A DNA stretch of 64,000 nucleotides from the NCBI RefSeq assembly GCF_030209835.1, contig NZ_JARVRF010000028.1, positions 1-64,000 on the forward strand, given 5' to 3'. Below, one piece after another: positions 1-8,910 of this stretch. A program made the translations under genes and the position numbers. Source of the stretch: Arthrobacter sp. efr-133-R2A-120. Lineage in GTDB: Bacteria > Actinomycetota > Actinomycetes > Actinomycetales > Micrococcaceae. Each line of letters starts with the position of its first letter. Position 1 is the first letter of the stretch. The notes below the pieces were generated by a model. That model was not told the DNA's origin, did not search any database, and saw nothing but the letters and a program-made list of their open reading frames with translations.

Positions 1-872
1 TCGCCATGGCCCGCACCCTGTTCCCGGGCTGCGACGTGTGGCTGAACAACCCGCTGAGGCCCCTGGAGGCCTGCGGGACCTCCGGGATGAAGGCGGCCAT
101 CAACGGCTCCCTGAACCTCTCGGTCCTGGACGGCTGGTGGGATGAGATGTACGACGGCGAGAACGGCTGGGCGATCCCCACCGCGAACAACGACGCCTCA
201 CCCACCGAACGCGATGACATCGAAGCGGCCGCGCTCTACGAGCTCCTGGAGACCCAGGTGGCCCCGCGCTTCTACGGCTCCACGGTCTCCGCGGAAGCAG
301 GCGCGGCCGGGCCCTCGCAGTCCGGCCCGGAAGCGATCCCGACGCACTGGGTCTCCATGATCAAGCACACCCTGGCCCACCTCGGCCCGGCCGTCTCGGC
401 CGACCGGATGCTCCAGGACTACGTCAACACCCTCTACCGCCCGGCAGCGGAGTCCGGTCGGCATGCCGTGGCGGGCTCCTTCAAGGAAGCGAAGGAGCTC
501 GCGGCGTGGACCACCAAGGTCCGCAACGCCTGGCCGCAACTGATCGTGGAACACGTCGACTCCGTGGGCGTCTCCGAGGAGCCCCAGGTCGGGGACACTC
601 TCCAGGTCAACGCGTACATCGCCCTGCACACCCTGACACCGGACGACGTCAGCGTCGAGGTAGCTTACGGGCGGGCTGAAGAAAGCGATGAGTTGGAGGA
701 CATCACCGTGGCCGAACTGAACTCGTTCGAGGATCTTGGCAACGGGCGCCACCTGTTCACGGGGTCCATCCTGATCAACCGCTCCGGATCCTTCGGCTAC
801 ACCGTCCGGGTCTTCCCGAAGCACCCCTCCCTGGCCTCCAAGGCCGAACTGGGGCTGATCGTCAACGCGTAG
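1..872 (+). CDS. glgP: alpha-glucan (glycogen/maltodextrin) phosphorylase, C-terminal part
   Basis: The gene enters from the left edge; only about 290 C-terminal codons are visible. They begin in the conserved PLP region: LNNPLRPLEA followed by GTSGMKAA, whose Lys corresponds to the PLP Schiff-base lysine of the family, then NLSVLDGWW. Such enzymes release glucose-1-phosphate from alpha-1,4-glucans in the cytoplasm. The last ~100 residues form a beta-rich extension, as expected for the long bacterial type that has an extra N-terminal domain (outside this window). glgX lies convergently downstream, so the two enzymes of glycogen breakdown are neighbours. The first in-frame ATG at 6 is internal, not a start. 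Confidence 0.93.
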   Translation, partial: AMARTLFPGCDVWLNNPLRPLEACGTSGMKAAINGSLNLSVLDGWWDEMYDGENGWAIPTANNDASPTERDDIEAAALYELLETQVAPRFYGSTVSAEAGAAGPSQSGPEAIPTHWVSMIKHTLAHLGPAVSADRMLQDYVNTLYRPAAESGRHAVAGSFKEAKELAAWTTKVRNAWPQLIVEHVDSVGVSEEPQVGDTLQVNAYIALHTLTPDDVSVEVAYGRAEESDELEDITVAELNSFEDLGNGRHLFTGSILINRSGSFGYTVRVFPKHPSLASKAELGLIVNA

Positions 873-886
873 CGGCTAACCGGGCC

Positions 887-961
887 CCGGGTGTCAGCAA
901 TCCTACGCGTGCTAGCTCCTTCACCGCTTTTGACGCACGCTTCCGGATCACTGACACCCGG
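887..961. repeat. inverted repeat between convergent glgP and barstar-like gene
   Basis: CCGGGTGTCAG at 887-897 is exactly mirrored by CTGACACCCGG at 951-961; pairing continues imperfectly inward (about 17 bp with 2 mismatches). The loop is 53 bp. It has no T-run and may be a palindromic intergenic repeat or a weak terminator for both genes. Confidence 0.5.
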
Positions 962-979
962 CGGATTCGGTTTAGTTGG

Positions 980-1339
980 CTACTGCTGGAAGACCGCTAT
1001 GACGGCGATGTCCCGCCCGGAGTAGGATTCGGCGTCCTGGAGGATTTCGCAAACCAACCCGAAGGAGCGGTCTGTCCGGTAGGCCGCCGGGACCTGCCAA
1101 ATCAGGGTGACGGGTGGTTGGTCATCCTCAGACACACTGTCTGCGAAATCGTGGAGTGAATCGTTGAGCGCGTCCAGGTTCACCCCGAAGTACTCGGGGA
1201 AGTCGAGCACCTGGCCGAACACTTCCAAGACGGCCTTCTTGCTGGCTGCCGGCGGCACCATCACGGTGCGGCGGCCGGCGTCGGACACTTGTTCCTGCAG
1301 TTCTTCCAGTGTCCAGGTGTCTGCGGAATAGATCTTCAT
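980..1339 (-). CDS. barstar family protein (ribonuclease-inhibitor fold)
   Basis: 119 aa. The stretch FPEYFGVNLDALNDSL at about residues 47-62 is the hallmark of the barstar family, whose founding member binds and blocks barnase. The start ATG at 1339 has AGGA four bases upstream and lies 5 nt after the glgX stop, so it is probably co-transcribed with glgX. No barnase-type RNase gene is visible in the window. Many actinobacterial barstar-like proteins have no known partner, so antitoxin function is not shown. The fold call is strong; the biological role is open. Confidence 0.8.
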   Translation of the reverse strand: MKIYSADTWTLEELQEQVSDAGRRTVMVPPAASKKAVLEVFGQVLDFPEYFGVNLDALNDSLHDFADSVSEDDQPPVTLIWQVPAAYRTDRSFGLVCEILQDAESYSGRDIAVIAVFQQ

Positions 1340-1344
1340 GGTTC

Positions 1345-3453
1345 CTAGGTGCGGTAGACGTTGATGGTGTTGCCTTGGACGACTTCCCGCTCGCCTGCTG
1401 CGACCAGTGCTCCCTGCCTGCGGTCATTGAGCTCGGACGTCGTCAGGCGTAGTTCGAACATCCGGCTCCCCGCCCCGGATTCGGCAACCAGCTTGGGCAG
1501 GACAACCTTCTGGTCATCCTTGTTCCCGTTGATCACGATCAAGCCGCGGTAAGCGCCGCCCTCCGAGCTCACCAAAAGCTGCACAACCCGCAGGGAGGGA
1601 TCGTGCCAACGGGCTGCCGTCATAGGCTGGCCCTTGTCGTCAAACCAATCCAGGCCCGTCCCCTTGTCCGGGAAGCCTGCGTCCTGGGCCTGCATGAACT
1701 CCTTGCGGAGCCGGATCACCCGTTTGGTGCTCCGCAGCATCTCATGCGATTCGGGTGTCTGGGTCCAGTCGATCCACGTCAGGGGGTTGTCCTGGCAATA
1801 GGCGTTGTTGTTTCCCTGCTGTGTGCGCCCGAGTTCGTCTCCGGCAGTGATCATGGGCACGCCGATGGAGATCATCAACGTGGTCATGAGGTTCCGCTTC
1901 GAAAGGGCGCGCGCCGCAAGGATCCTCTCGTTCTCCGTGCGTCCTTCGAATCCGTGGTTGTAGCTGCGGTTGTCACTGTGGCCGTCGCGGTTTTGTTCGC
2001 CGTTGGCCTCGTTGTGCTTACGGTCGTAGGACACCAGGTCGGCGAGCGTGAAACCGTCGTGGGCGGTGATGAAGTTGAGGGAGGCGAGCCTGGAGCGTCC
2101 CGACGATTCAAAGACCCGCGTCGAGCCAGTCAAGGCGTCGGCCAGGACTCCCACGTTGCCGCCGGACATCCCGGCGTCGGCAGCGCCCCGGTCAGAGAGC
2201 CAGAAGCGGCGCACGCCGTCGCGGAAGTGATCGTTCCAGTCCACCCATCCTTCGGGGAAGCGCCCGGTCTGCCAGCCACCGTAGCCCACGTCCCACGGTT
2301 CGGAAATGAGCTTGGTCCGGGAGATCACCGGATCCTCAGCGATGCGCTTCAGGAATGGGTGCTCAGGATCGAACTCGTTGCCCGCGTTGCGGCACAGGGT
2401 CACGGCAAGGTCGAAACGGAAGCCGTCTATGTGGAATTCTTCCGCCCAATAGCGCAGCGACTCAATGGCCAGATCCACTACCCTGGGTTCGGCGAAATTG
2501 AGGGTGTTGCCGCAGCCCGTCGTATCGAGGTAGCGGCCGTGGGCATCGTGGCGGTAGTACCGCTGCTCGCCCAGGCCCCTGAAACTGAAGGTGTCGCCGT
2601 CAGGCCCGCCTTCCGCGGTGTGGTTGTAGACGACGTCGAGGATCACCTCGATCCCGGCGGCGTGCAGGAGCTTCACCATGCCCTTGAATTCGTCCTGGAC
2701 GGCGTGGGGGCCGGCCTGCTGGGCGGCCTGCGTGGCGTAGTCCGCATGGGGCGCAAAGAATGCTGCGGTGTTGTAGCCCCAATAGTTGGTCAGGCCCAGG
2801 TACTGCAGGTGCTGCTCGTCCATGTGGAAGTGGATGGGCAGCAATTGAACGGCCGTGACTCCCAGTGAGTGGAAGTGCTCGATCATTGCGGGGTGTGCCA
2901 TGCCCGCGTAGGTGCCGCGGAGGTGCTCCGGGATATCGGGATGCAGCATGCTTTGGCCGCGGACGTGGGCCTCGTAGACAATGGTGTCCCGCCACGTCGT
3001 GCGCAGCGGACGGTCGTCACCCCAGTCAAAACCCGATTCCATCCGCACGGAGGTCAGCAGTTCACCCCGCTGGTGCACCGCCCGACCGTACGGATCCAGC
3101 AACAGCTGCTCGGCGTCGTCGGCGTCAAAGTCCGGAGCAGGAACGGACAGTGGAAGCGCATCATCGTGGACTGCCGCGCGGAAGCCGTACCGGGTGCCGG
3201 GTGGCAGCCCGTCCACGATCCCGTAGTGCACGCCGTCATCAAGTTTTGGCAGCGTGTGGACTTTCCAGGAGTCACCCGGGGCCTTGTAGGCGATTTCGAC
3301 CCTAGTAAGTCCGGGGGCCCATAGAGCGACGTTGACCCGGTCCGGCGAGGGGGTGTCGCCGTCGGACACTTCAGGCCGCGGAATACTCAGCCCGAGCGGC
3401 GACGGCCGCGAGGCGTCCACTGTAGATGCTGTGTCAAAAATCGGCATAACCAT
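1345..3453 (-). CDS. glgX: glycogen debranching enzyme GlgX
   Basis: 702 aa, normal length for GlgX. An N-terminal CBM48-like domain is followed by a GH13 barrel with the usual regions: DVVYNHTAEG (region I), GFRFDLAV (nucleophile Asp), ISEPWDVG (acid/base Glu) and FITAHDGF. It hydrolyses alpha-1,6 branches of phosphorylase-limited glycogen, complementing GlgP next door. The start ATG at 3453 lacks a Shine-Dalgarno sequence; a TAAACT box lies 8 nt upstream, compatible with a leaderless mRNA. A second in-frame ATG lies at 3447. Confidence 0.95.
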   Translation of the reverse strand: MVMPIFDTASTVDASRPSPLGLSIPRPEVSDGDTPSPDRVNVALWAPGLTRVEIAYKAPGDSWKVHTLPKLDDGVHYGIVDGLPPGTRYGFRAAVHDDALPLSVPAPDFDADDAEQLLLDPYGRAVHQRGELLTSVRMESGFDWGDDRPLRTTWRDTIVYEAHVRGQSMLHPDIPEHLRGTYAGMAHPAMIEHFHSLGVTAVQLLPIHFHMDEQHLQYLGLTNYWGYNTAAFFAPHADYATQAAQQAGPHAVQDEFKGMVKLLHAAGIEVILDVVYNHTAEGGPDGDTFSFRGLGEQRYYRHDAHGRYLDTTGCGNTLNFAEPRVVDLAIESLRYWAEEFHIDGFRFDLAVTLCRNAGNEFDPEHPFLKRIAEDPVISRTKLISEPWDVGYGGWQTGRFPEGWVDWNDHFRDGVRRFWLSDRGAADAGMSGGNVGVLADALTGSTRVFESSGRSRLASLNFITAHDGFTLADLVSYDRKHNEANGEQNRDGHSDNRSYNHGFEGRTENERILAARALSKRNLMTTLMISIGVPMITAGDELGRTQQGNNNAYCQDNPLTWIDWTQTPESHEMLRSTKRVIRLRKEFMQAQDAGFPDKGTGLDWFDDKGQPMTAARWHDPSLRVVQLLVSSEGGAYRGLIVINGNKDDQKVVLPKLVAESGAGSRMFELRLTTSELNDRRQGALVAAGEREVVQGNTINVYRT

Positions 3454-3461
3454 TACTTGAG

Positions 3462-3467
3462 AGTTTA
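3462..3467 (-). promoter_or_regulatory. putative -10 box of glgX (leaderless)
   Basis: TAAACT on the minus strand ends 8 nt before the ATG at 3453, and there is no ribosome-binding site between them. Confidence 0.4.
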
Positions 3468-3735
3468 GTCTCCGACGCCAATTCTCCCTTGCCCGCGGCC
3501 CATATGACAGTGGCCATGCCCGGCAACCGGAACCAAGCCGGCGGCCCCGGCGAACGCAAACAAGCCCCTCACCTGCTGAAACGTCGAATCGCCCGGCTCA
3601 TTGCGCTTTTCGTGAAACCAGCCGTTTGAGCGGATTGTGTCGGTTGCGCCGAATGCGCCCCCACCCACGCGGATGAGTTCGAATCCTCGGCACGGTCGTT
3701 GCATACTTTGGCTATACACCAATGTGGAGGTAATT

Positions 3736-4548
3736 GTGCGAATCGCCCTTGCTCAACTCATCAGCGGCCGCGAGCTGGCAGAGAACCTGGTCCTGTTGGA
3801 AGACTACGCCCGCCGGGCCAAGGAAGGCGGCGCAGAGCTCGTGGTGTTCCCCGAAGCGACCATGCGGGCATTCGGGAATTCCCTGCTTGACATCGCCGAA
3901 CCCCTTGACGGGCCATGGGCCAGCCAGGTGCGGAAGATCGCCCAGGACCTTGGGATCGTGATCGTGGCCGGAATGTTCACTCCCGGGCTGGCGTCCGACG
4001 GCAGCAACAACGGCAAGGTCCGGAACACCCTGATCGCCACCGGGCCCGGAGTGGACACCAGCTACGACAAGATCCACCTCTTCGACGCCTTCGGCTTTGC
4101 CGAATCGGACACCGTCGACGCAGGCACTGATCCGGTGACGTTCGACGCCGGAGGGCTCACCTTTGGCTTGGCCACGTGCTACGACATCCGTTTCCCGGCC
4201 CTCTTCACCGCGAATGCCGATCGTGGAGCCGTCGTGAATATCGTGTCCGCTTCCTGGGGTGCCGGGCCGGGGAAGGCGGAACAGTGGAAACTGCTCGCGC
4301 GCGCCCGGGCGATCGACACCACGACCTTCGTGCTTGCTTGCGGCCAGGGCGATCCCGCGAGCCAAGGCCGTGAACCCAAGGGTGCGGCGCCGACCGGAGT
4401 GGGGCACTCCGTCGTCGTGTCCCCCTTGGGAAACGTGCTGGAAGAGCTCGACGCCGAGCCAGGCCTCTTGTTCGCGGAGCTGGATGCCGCCGTCGTCGAG
4501 GACGCACGGGCCAAGCTCCCGGTCCTCGCCAACCGCCGCGACTTCTAA
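3736..4548 (+). CDS. carbon-nitrogen hydrolase (nitrilase superfamily amidase)
   Basis: 270 aa. The catalytic triad of the superfamily is visible: Glu in VVFPEAT (about residue 42), Lys in YDKIHLFD (about 112) and Cys in ATCYDIRFP (about 148). Such enzymes hydrolyse small amides; the length and the YDKIHLFDAF motif fit the omega-amidase/deaminated-glutathione amidase branch, but the substrate is uncertain. I chose the GTG at 3736 because GGAGG sits at 3726-3730, 5 nt upstream; an upstream ATG in frame at 3637 has no such signal and would add unrelated residues. It is divergent from glgX. Confidence 0.88.
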   Translation: MRIALAQLISGRELAENLVLLEDYARRAKEGGAELVVFPEATMRAFGNSLLDIAEPLDGPWASQVRKIAQDLGIVIVAGMFTPGLASDGSNNGKVRNTLIATGPGVDTSYDKIHLFDAFGFAESDTVDAGTDPVTFDAGGLTFGLATCYDIRFPALFTANADRGAVVNIVSASWGAGPGKAEQWKLLARARAIDTTTFVLACGQGDPASQGREPKGAAPTGVGHSVVVSPLGNVLEELDAEPGLLFAELDAAVVEDARAKLPVLANRRDF

Positions 4549-4570
4549 CCCCGGCTTCTCGAGGGAACAC

Positions 4571-4728
4571 TGACGCTCGCTCACATCTGGTGTTAAATCG
4601 ACGGACGCTCGCTCACATCTGGCGCCAGACGGACGCTCGCTCACATCAAGTGAGCGAGCGTCGTAGGTTTTGGCGACATTCCTGAGCGAGCGTCCGTCGG
4701 AAACACCCCATAAGTGAGCGAGCGTCTG
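4571..4728. repeat. cluster of six GACGCTCGCTCAC short repeats, three per orientation
   Basis: The core GACGCTCGCTCAC occurs forward at about 4572, 4604 and 4632, and as its reverse complement at 4650-4662, about 4682-4695 (one base different) and 4714-4726. The third and fourth copies form a perfect hairpin (13-bp arms, 5-nt loop, 4632-4662). The cluster fills the space between two convergent genes. Unit spacing is irregular and orientation flips, so this is a palindromic intergenic repeat cluster, not a CRISPR. Confidence 0.75.
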
Positions 4729-4765
4729 TATTTGGCCGGTGGCTGTGCCGCCACCCACCGCAGGG

Positions 4766-5761
4766 TTACTTGGCCGCGCGCTGCCTTGAGACTTCGTACA
4801 AGGAGATGCCCACGGCCATGGAGGCGTTGAGCGATTCCATGGCCGAGTCGATCGGAATGGAGATGATCTGGTCGCAGTTTTCGCGGACCAGGCGGCTGAG
4901 GCCCTTGCCCTCGGAACCCACGACAATGCACACGGGATCGGTGGCCAAGGAGAGATCCGGCAGCGAGACATCGCCGTCGCCGTCCAGGCCCAACACGAAG
5001 ATGCCCATCTGCTTGAACTGTTTGAGGGCGTTGTTCAGGTTGGACGCCCGGGCCACGGGGACGCGGACCGCCGCGCCTGCGCTGGTCTTCCAAGCCGAAG
5101 CGGTGACGCCGACCGAGCGGCGCTCGGGGACAATCACGCCGTGGCCGCTGAAGGCGGAAACGGAGCGGATGATGGCGCCCAGGTTGCGGGGGTCAGTGAT
5201 GCCGTCGAGCGCAACGAAGAGGGGCGCGTTGGGAATGTACCCCTTCTTCCATTTGGCGACCGTCTCTTCGGCGAGGTCGTAGGCGTCCTGGTATTCGTAC
5301 GGCGGGATCTGCAGTACGAGGCCCTGGTGGACGGCGTCTTCGGTCATGCGGTCCAGCTCGGGCTTACCGGTTTCCAGCAGCGGGATGCCCCGTTCGGCGG
5401 CGAGCTTGAGGGACTCCTTGACGCGGTCGTCCATCTCGATCCGGATGGCAACGTGCAGTGCCTTCGCGGGGATTCCGGCGCGCAGCGCCTCCACCACGGA
5501 GTTGCGCCCAGTAACCACTTCCTCGGTAGCCCGACCCTTCGGGCCTGAGCGGGCGCCCGGGTTGGAGCGGCTGGCGCCCCCGGCTGCGCGTTTGGCCGCG
5601 GAGCGCTCGGCGAGCTGCTTGCTCTTGTACGCCTTGTGGTACTCGCGGTCCTCAGCCTTGGGGGTTGGACCCCTGCCTTCCAAGGCCTTTCGACCGTGGC
5701 CACCGGTTCCGGTGGTGGGGCCCTTCTTGCTTTTGACAGCCCGGCGACCGTTGTTGGCCAT
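4766..5761 (-). CDS. rlmB: 23S rRNA (guanosine-2'-O)-methyltransferase RlmB, SpoU family
   Basis: 331 aa from the ATG at 5761. A basic, disordered N-terminus (about 85 aa) precedes an RNA-binding domain and the SPOUT domain with its three motifs: DPRNLGAIIRS, IVVGSEGKGLS and SLNASMAVGISLYE. It methylates a conserved guanosine of 23S rRNA (G2251 in E. coli). An ATG at 5797 is in frame, but 5761 has GGTGG just upstream and gives the typical MANNGRR start. It is the last gene of the carD-ispD-ispF-cysS-rlmB block, 79 nt after cysS. Confidence 0.93.
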   Translation of the reverse strand: MANNGRRAVKSKKGPTTGTGGHGRKALEGRGPTPKAEDREYHKAYKSKQLAERSAAKRAAGGASRSNPGARSGPKGRATEEVVTGRNSVVEALRAGIPAKALHVAIRIEMDDRVKESLKLAAERGIPLLETGKPELDRMTEDAVHQGLVLQIPPYEYQDAYDLAEETVAKWKKGYIPNAPLFVALDGITDPRNLGAIIRSVSAFSGHGVIVPERRSVGVTASAWKTSAGAAVRVPVARASNLNNALKQFKQMGIFVLGLDGDGDVSLPDLSLATDPVCIVVGSEGKGLSRLVRENCDQIISIPIDSAMESLNASMAVGISLYEVSRQRAAK

Positions 5762-5840
5762 GAATTCCACCCTTGATTGTGTTGAGTACGTCTGCAATCA
5801 AGTCTACTGAATCAACTTAAATCGGGACGACGGCGCTTTC

Positions 5841-7304
5841 TCAGTCCTTTTTGAGGCTCCAACTCGCCCCATCGGCGCCGTCCTCGACGGCGATTCCGGC
5901 TGCCGCGAGAGTGTCGCGGATCGCGTCGGAAGCGGCCCAGTCCTTGTTGGCGCGCGCCTCGGCGCGGGCCTGCAACTGGGCTTCCACCAGGACTTCAAGG
6001 GCTTGGGCCGTCTCGGAGTTTTCCTGGACTTCGCCGCGGACATCGTTGAGTCCAAGAACGGTTGTCATGGCGAGCACGGCTTGGAGTGACTGCCGGGCCA
6101 CGGTGTCATCCCCGGACGCCAGCGCCGTATTTCCGGCACGGACAGTCTCGTGCAGGGCGCCGAGGGCCTGCGGAACGTTGAGATCGTCATCCATGGCAGC
6201 TGCGAAGGCATCCGGCACGGGGCTCGACTCGGGGTGCGCGGCGAACTCGCCACCGAACCTCTTGGAGGCTTTCGCAATAAAACCGTAAATGCGCTCCACG
6301 GCGGCCGCGGCCTCCTGGAGCGAGGTGGGCCGGTAGTCCAGGATGGAGCGGTACTGCGCCTGGCCGAGGTAGTACCGGACAACCCGTGGACTCGCGAGCT
6401 CGAGCATTTCTTCGGGGCTCACCGTGTTGCCTACGGATTTGGACATCTTTTCGCCCTCATACGTGACCATGCCGTTGTGCAGCCAGAAGTTGGCGAACTC
6501 GTCACCCGCAGCCTGCGATTGTGCCATCTCGTTCTCGTGGTGCGGGAAGCGGAGGTCCAAGCCGCCGCCGTGGATGTCGAACTGCTGGCCCAGGTACTTC
6601 GTAGCCATGGCGGAGCATTCAAGGTGCCAACCCGGCCGGCCGGTTCCCCACGGCGAGACCCAGCTCGCCGTCGTCGGCTCCCCGTCCTTGTAGCCCTTCC
6701 AGAGTGCAAAGTCGCGCGGGTCGCGCTTCCTGTTGCTGAATTGAGGCTCGACGTCGGCGGCTCCCTGCATGTCGTCGATGTTCTGGCGGGTCAGCGAGCC
6801 GTACTTGCTCCAGGAGCGGACGTCGAAGTAGACGTCCCCGGAGTCGTCCAGCGCAGGGTAGGCGTGCCCGCGGTCGATAAGCCTTTGAATGAGGGCGTGC
6901 ATCTCGGGGATGTGGCCGGTGGCGCGGGGTTCGTAGGTGGGGCGGGAAACGCCGAGGACGTCGTAGGCCTGCTCGAACTCCTGCTCGTAGCGGTAGGCCA
7001 GGGCCCACCATTCTTCCTCGGCCTTGGCTGTGGGTTCCTCGGCCCAGTCCGGCCCGAACGACTGCGCCGACTTGGCAAGGATCTTGTCGTCGATGTCCGT
7101 GACGTTGCGGACAACAGTGACACGCAGCCCGCGGTATTCAAGCCAGCGGGTCAACTGGTCAAAGGCGATCGCGGAACGGACATGCCCCACGTGCGGCATC
7201 CCCTGCACCGTGGCACCGCAGTAGTAGACGCTGGCCTTGCCGGCTTCAAGGGGAACGAAGTCGCGGACTTCGGCGGATGCAGTGTCGTAAAAGCGCAGGG
7301 TCAC
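5841..7304 (-). CDS. cysS: cysteinyl-tRNA synthetase
   Basis: 487 aa, class I synthetase. The HIGH motif appears as HVGH within [15 protein letters not shown] (about residues 28-42), whose Cys is the first zinc ligand of the active site, and the KMSKS motif is intact at about 290. It charges tRNA-Cys in the cytoplasm. The start is a GTG at 7304 with TAATCT six bases upstream and no Shine-Dalgarno sequence, suggesting a leaderless transcript of its own inside the isoprenoid/RNA block. It is 57 nt downstream of ispF. Confidence 0.97.
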   Translation of the reverse strand: MTLRFYDTASAEVRDFVPLEAGKASVYYCGATVQGMPHVGHVRSAIAFDQLTRWLEYRGLRVTVVRNVTDIDDKILAKSAQSFGPDWAEEPTAKAEEEWWALAYRYEQEFEQAYDVLGVSRPTYEPRATGHIPEMHALIQRLIDRGHAYPALDDSGDVYFDVRSWSKYGSLTRQNIDDMQGAADVEPQFSNRKRDPRDFALWKGYKDGEPTTASWVSPWGTGRPGWHLECSAMATKYLGQQFDIHGGGLDLRFPHHENEMAQSQAAGDEFANFWLHNGMVTYEGEKMSKSVGNTVSPEEMLELASPRVVRYYLGQAQYRSILDYRPTSLQEAAAAVERIYGFIAKASKRFGGEFAAHPESSPVPDAFAAAMDDDLNVPQALGALHETVRAGNTALASGDDTVARQSLQAVLAMTTVLGLNDVRGEVQENSETAQALEVLVEAQLQARAEARANKDWAASDAIRDTLAAAGIAVEDGADGASWSLKKD

Positions 7305-7310
7305 CGCTCC

Positions 7311-7316
7311 AGATTA
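7311..7316 (-). promoter_or_regulatory. putative -10 box of cysS (leaderless)
   Basis: TAATCT on the minus strand, then 6 nt, then the GTG start at 7304. Confidence 0.45.
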
Positions 7317-7361
7317 GCGGATGCGCACCATCTGGCTTCGTTGCACACCAACTAACTCTTT

Positions 7362-7895
7362 TTAGGCGGCATCGCCTGGGGGCGCTGCCGCCACGGCGTA
7401 AACGAGGGCCGTGGCGACGGCGGAAATGCCCTCGCCGCGCCCCGTGAAACCCAAGCCATCGCTCGTGGTCGCCGTGACGCTGACGGAAGCTCCCGCGGCG
7501 GCGCTCAGGACGCGCTGCGACTCTTCACGCCGCGGCCCGAATTTTGGCCTGTTGGCAACGAACTGCACAGCCACGTTCCCGATTTCGAAACCGGCGGCAC
7601 GGACAATCCTGGCCGCCTCCCCCAGCAGCTTCACCCCGGACGCACCTGCGAACTCGGGACGGTCGGTACCAAAATGCGTGCCCAGATCGCCGATGCCGCA
7701 CGCGGAGAAGAGCGCGTCGGCCGCTGCATGGGCGACGCAATCGCCGTCGGAATGGCCTGACAGTCCGCGTTCCCCTTCCCAAAACAGTCCGCCGAGCCAT
7801 AGCGGCTGCGGATCGTTCTCGGGCGCGTAGGCGTGCACGTCAACCCCGATGCCCGTGCGCGGCAGGATCATCGCTACGTTCTCCGAGGCTGCCAT
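7362..7895 (-). CDS. ispF: 2-C-methyl-D-erythritol 2,4-cyclodiphosphate synthase IspF
   Basis: 177 aa. The metal-binding DVH (GIGVDVHAY, about residues 16-24), [17 protein letters not shown] and the family signature around [10 protein letters not shown] are all present. IspF makes MEcPP in the MEP isoprenoid pathway and works as a trimer. Its ATG overlaps the ispD stop by one base (TGATG), so the two are translationally coupled. A second Met at residue 9 (MILPRTG) is an alternative start closer to the usual family N-terminus. Confidence 0.96.
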   Translation of the reverse strand: MAASENVAMILPRTGIGVDVHAYAPENDPQPLWLGGLFWEGERGLSGHSDGDCVAHAAADALFSACGIGDLGTHFGTDRPEFAGASGVKLLGEAARIVRAAGFEIGNVAVQFVANRPKFGPRREESQRVLSAAAGASVSVTATTSDGLGFTGRGEGISAVATALVYAVAAAPPGDAA

Positions 7896-8677
7896 CAGCC
7901 TTCCACCCAGCGGAATCCGAGCGGCCCTTCCAGCAGGCCTTCGGCAATGATGAGGTCCAGCGGCGTGGTGATCTTCAGCGATTGGCTGGCACCTCGGACT
8001 GCGTGAACGGGAACGCCCAGGAGCTCAACGAGCATGGCGTCATCCGTGACTGCCGCCGATTGCTCGTCGTCGAACGTCGCGGCCGCCGCGTGGGCGCGCA
8101 ACAATGTCTCGTAGTCGAACCCCTGCGGGGTCTGCACCGCACGAAGTTGTTCGCGGGGGGCGGTGCCGGTGACGATCTCCGGCGCGATTCCGGCGTCGTC
8201 CCCGTCAGTTTCCACAACCATCTTGACGGTATCCACCACCGGCATTGCGGGGATGACTGCTTTGGCGCCCGACGAGAGCGCCAAAGCGACGCGGTGGAAG
8301 ACCCGGTCGGGAGTCAACGCCCGCGCGGCGTCGTGAACGAGCACGGCGCGCGTTCCCTCAAGTAGCGCCGCTAGGGCGGCGCGGACCGAAGCGGCGCGGG
8401 TGGATCCGCCGTCGACCACTGTGATCAGCGGCCCGTCAGCGCCCAGCTCTTGGCGGAATTGTTCACAAAGCTCGCGCAGTTCCAGGTCCCCCGCCGGGAC
8501 GGCCACGCAAATCTGGCGGGCAACGTCCGCCGTCGCGACCCCGCGAAGGGCATGGGTCAGGATCGTTTCGCCGCCCAGCGGCACTTTTGCCTTGGGCATG
8601 CCGTAGCCAAGCCGCTCCCCTGAGCCGGCCGCAACGACGACGACAGCGGTGGCCTCGCGCTGGGATTGTGTAGTCAT
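7895..8677 (-). CDS. ispD: 2-C-methyl-D-erythritol 4-phosphate cytidylyltransferase IspD
   Basis: About 260 aa. The nucleotide-binding N-terminus [12 protein letters not shown] with downstream Lys, and [10 protein letters not shown] further on, identify the CTP:MEP cytidylyltransferase of the MEP pathway. I chose the ATG at 8677 (MTTQSQRE) instead of an in-frame start at 8710: TAGGCT lies exactly 7 nt upstream, matching the leaderless pattern seen at other genes here. It overlaps ispF by one base. A palindromic repeat and the carD terminator separate it from carD, so it probably has its own promoter. Confidence 0.95.
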   Translation of the reverse strand: MTTQSQREATAVVVVAAGSGERLGYGMPKAKVPLGGETILTHALRGVATADVARQICVAVPAGDLELRELCEQFRQELGADGPLITVVDGGSTRAASVRAALAALLEGTRAVLVHDAARALTPDRVFHRVALALSSGAKAVIPAMPVVDTVKMVVETDGDDAGIAPEIVTGTAPREQLRAVQTPQGFDYETLLRAHAAAATFDDEQSAAVTDDAMLVELLGVPVHAVRGASQSLKITTPLDLIIAEGLLEGPLGFRWVEG

Positions 8678-8684
8678 GCGCCCA

Positions 8685-8690
8685 AGCCTA
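8685..8690 (-). promoter_or_regulatory. putative -10 box of ispD (leaderless)
   Basis: TAGGCT on the minus strand, 7 nt before the ATG at 8677. It supports that start and independent transcription of ispD. Confidence 0.5.
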
Positions 8691-8704
8691 CGTGGTGCCC
8701 ACCC

Positions 8705-8763
8705 GCCCAACTAGCTCGCACTAGGTGTCTTTTTGGGCGCTGAAAACGACACCTACTGCGTGG
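8705..8763. repeat. family A intergenic palindrome, copy 1
   Basis: Starts CCCAACTAGCTCGCA and contains arms TAGGTGTC.TTTT and AAAACGACACCTA around a short loop. It shares core and flanks with copies at 49466-49520 and 58425-58490. This copy is less symmetric than the one at 49466. Confidence 0.7.
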
Positions 8764-8766
8764 GCT

Positions 8767-8818
8767 CACGCCGGCGAGGGCCCCTGCCTGAGCTTGCGAA
8801 GGCTGGGAGCCGGTGGGG
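8767..8818. repeat. family G intergenic repeat, copy 1
   Basis: Begins CACGCCGGCGAGGG, has GAGCTTGCGA in the middle and ends GGGAGCCGGTGGGG. It is clearly related to 14940-14993 and, inverted, to 49378-49430. It follows family A directly. Confidence 0.6.
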
Positions 8819-8863
8819 ACAGTTGGGCTGCGGGGCTGGGAGTTGTGCTTTTGGGCAAAAGGA

Positions 8864-8892
8864 AACCCCGGCGGCAGGTTGCCACCGGGGTT
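8864..8892 (-). terminator. terminator of carD
   Basis: On the minus strand a stem of AACCCCGG paired with CCGGGGTT (inner GGC-rich pairing) is followed by TCCTTTT. It begins about 18 nt after the carD stop. Confidence 0.75.
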
Positions 8893-8910
8893 CAAATCTT
8901 TGAATCTCTG

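Noticed and set aside
1603..2868. 421-codon plus-strand frame over glgX
   Set aside because: Antisense shadow; glgX motifs are on the minus strand.
4571..4728. CRISPR array
   Set aside because: Units are only ~13 bp, flip orientation and have irregular spacing; no cas genes.
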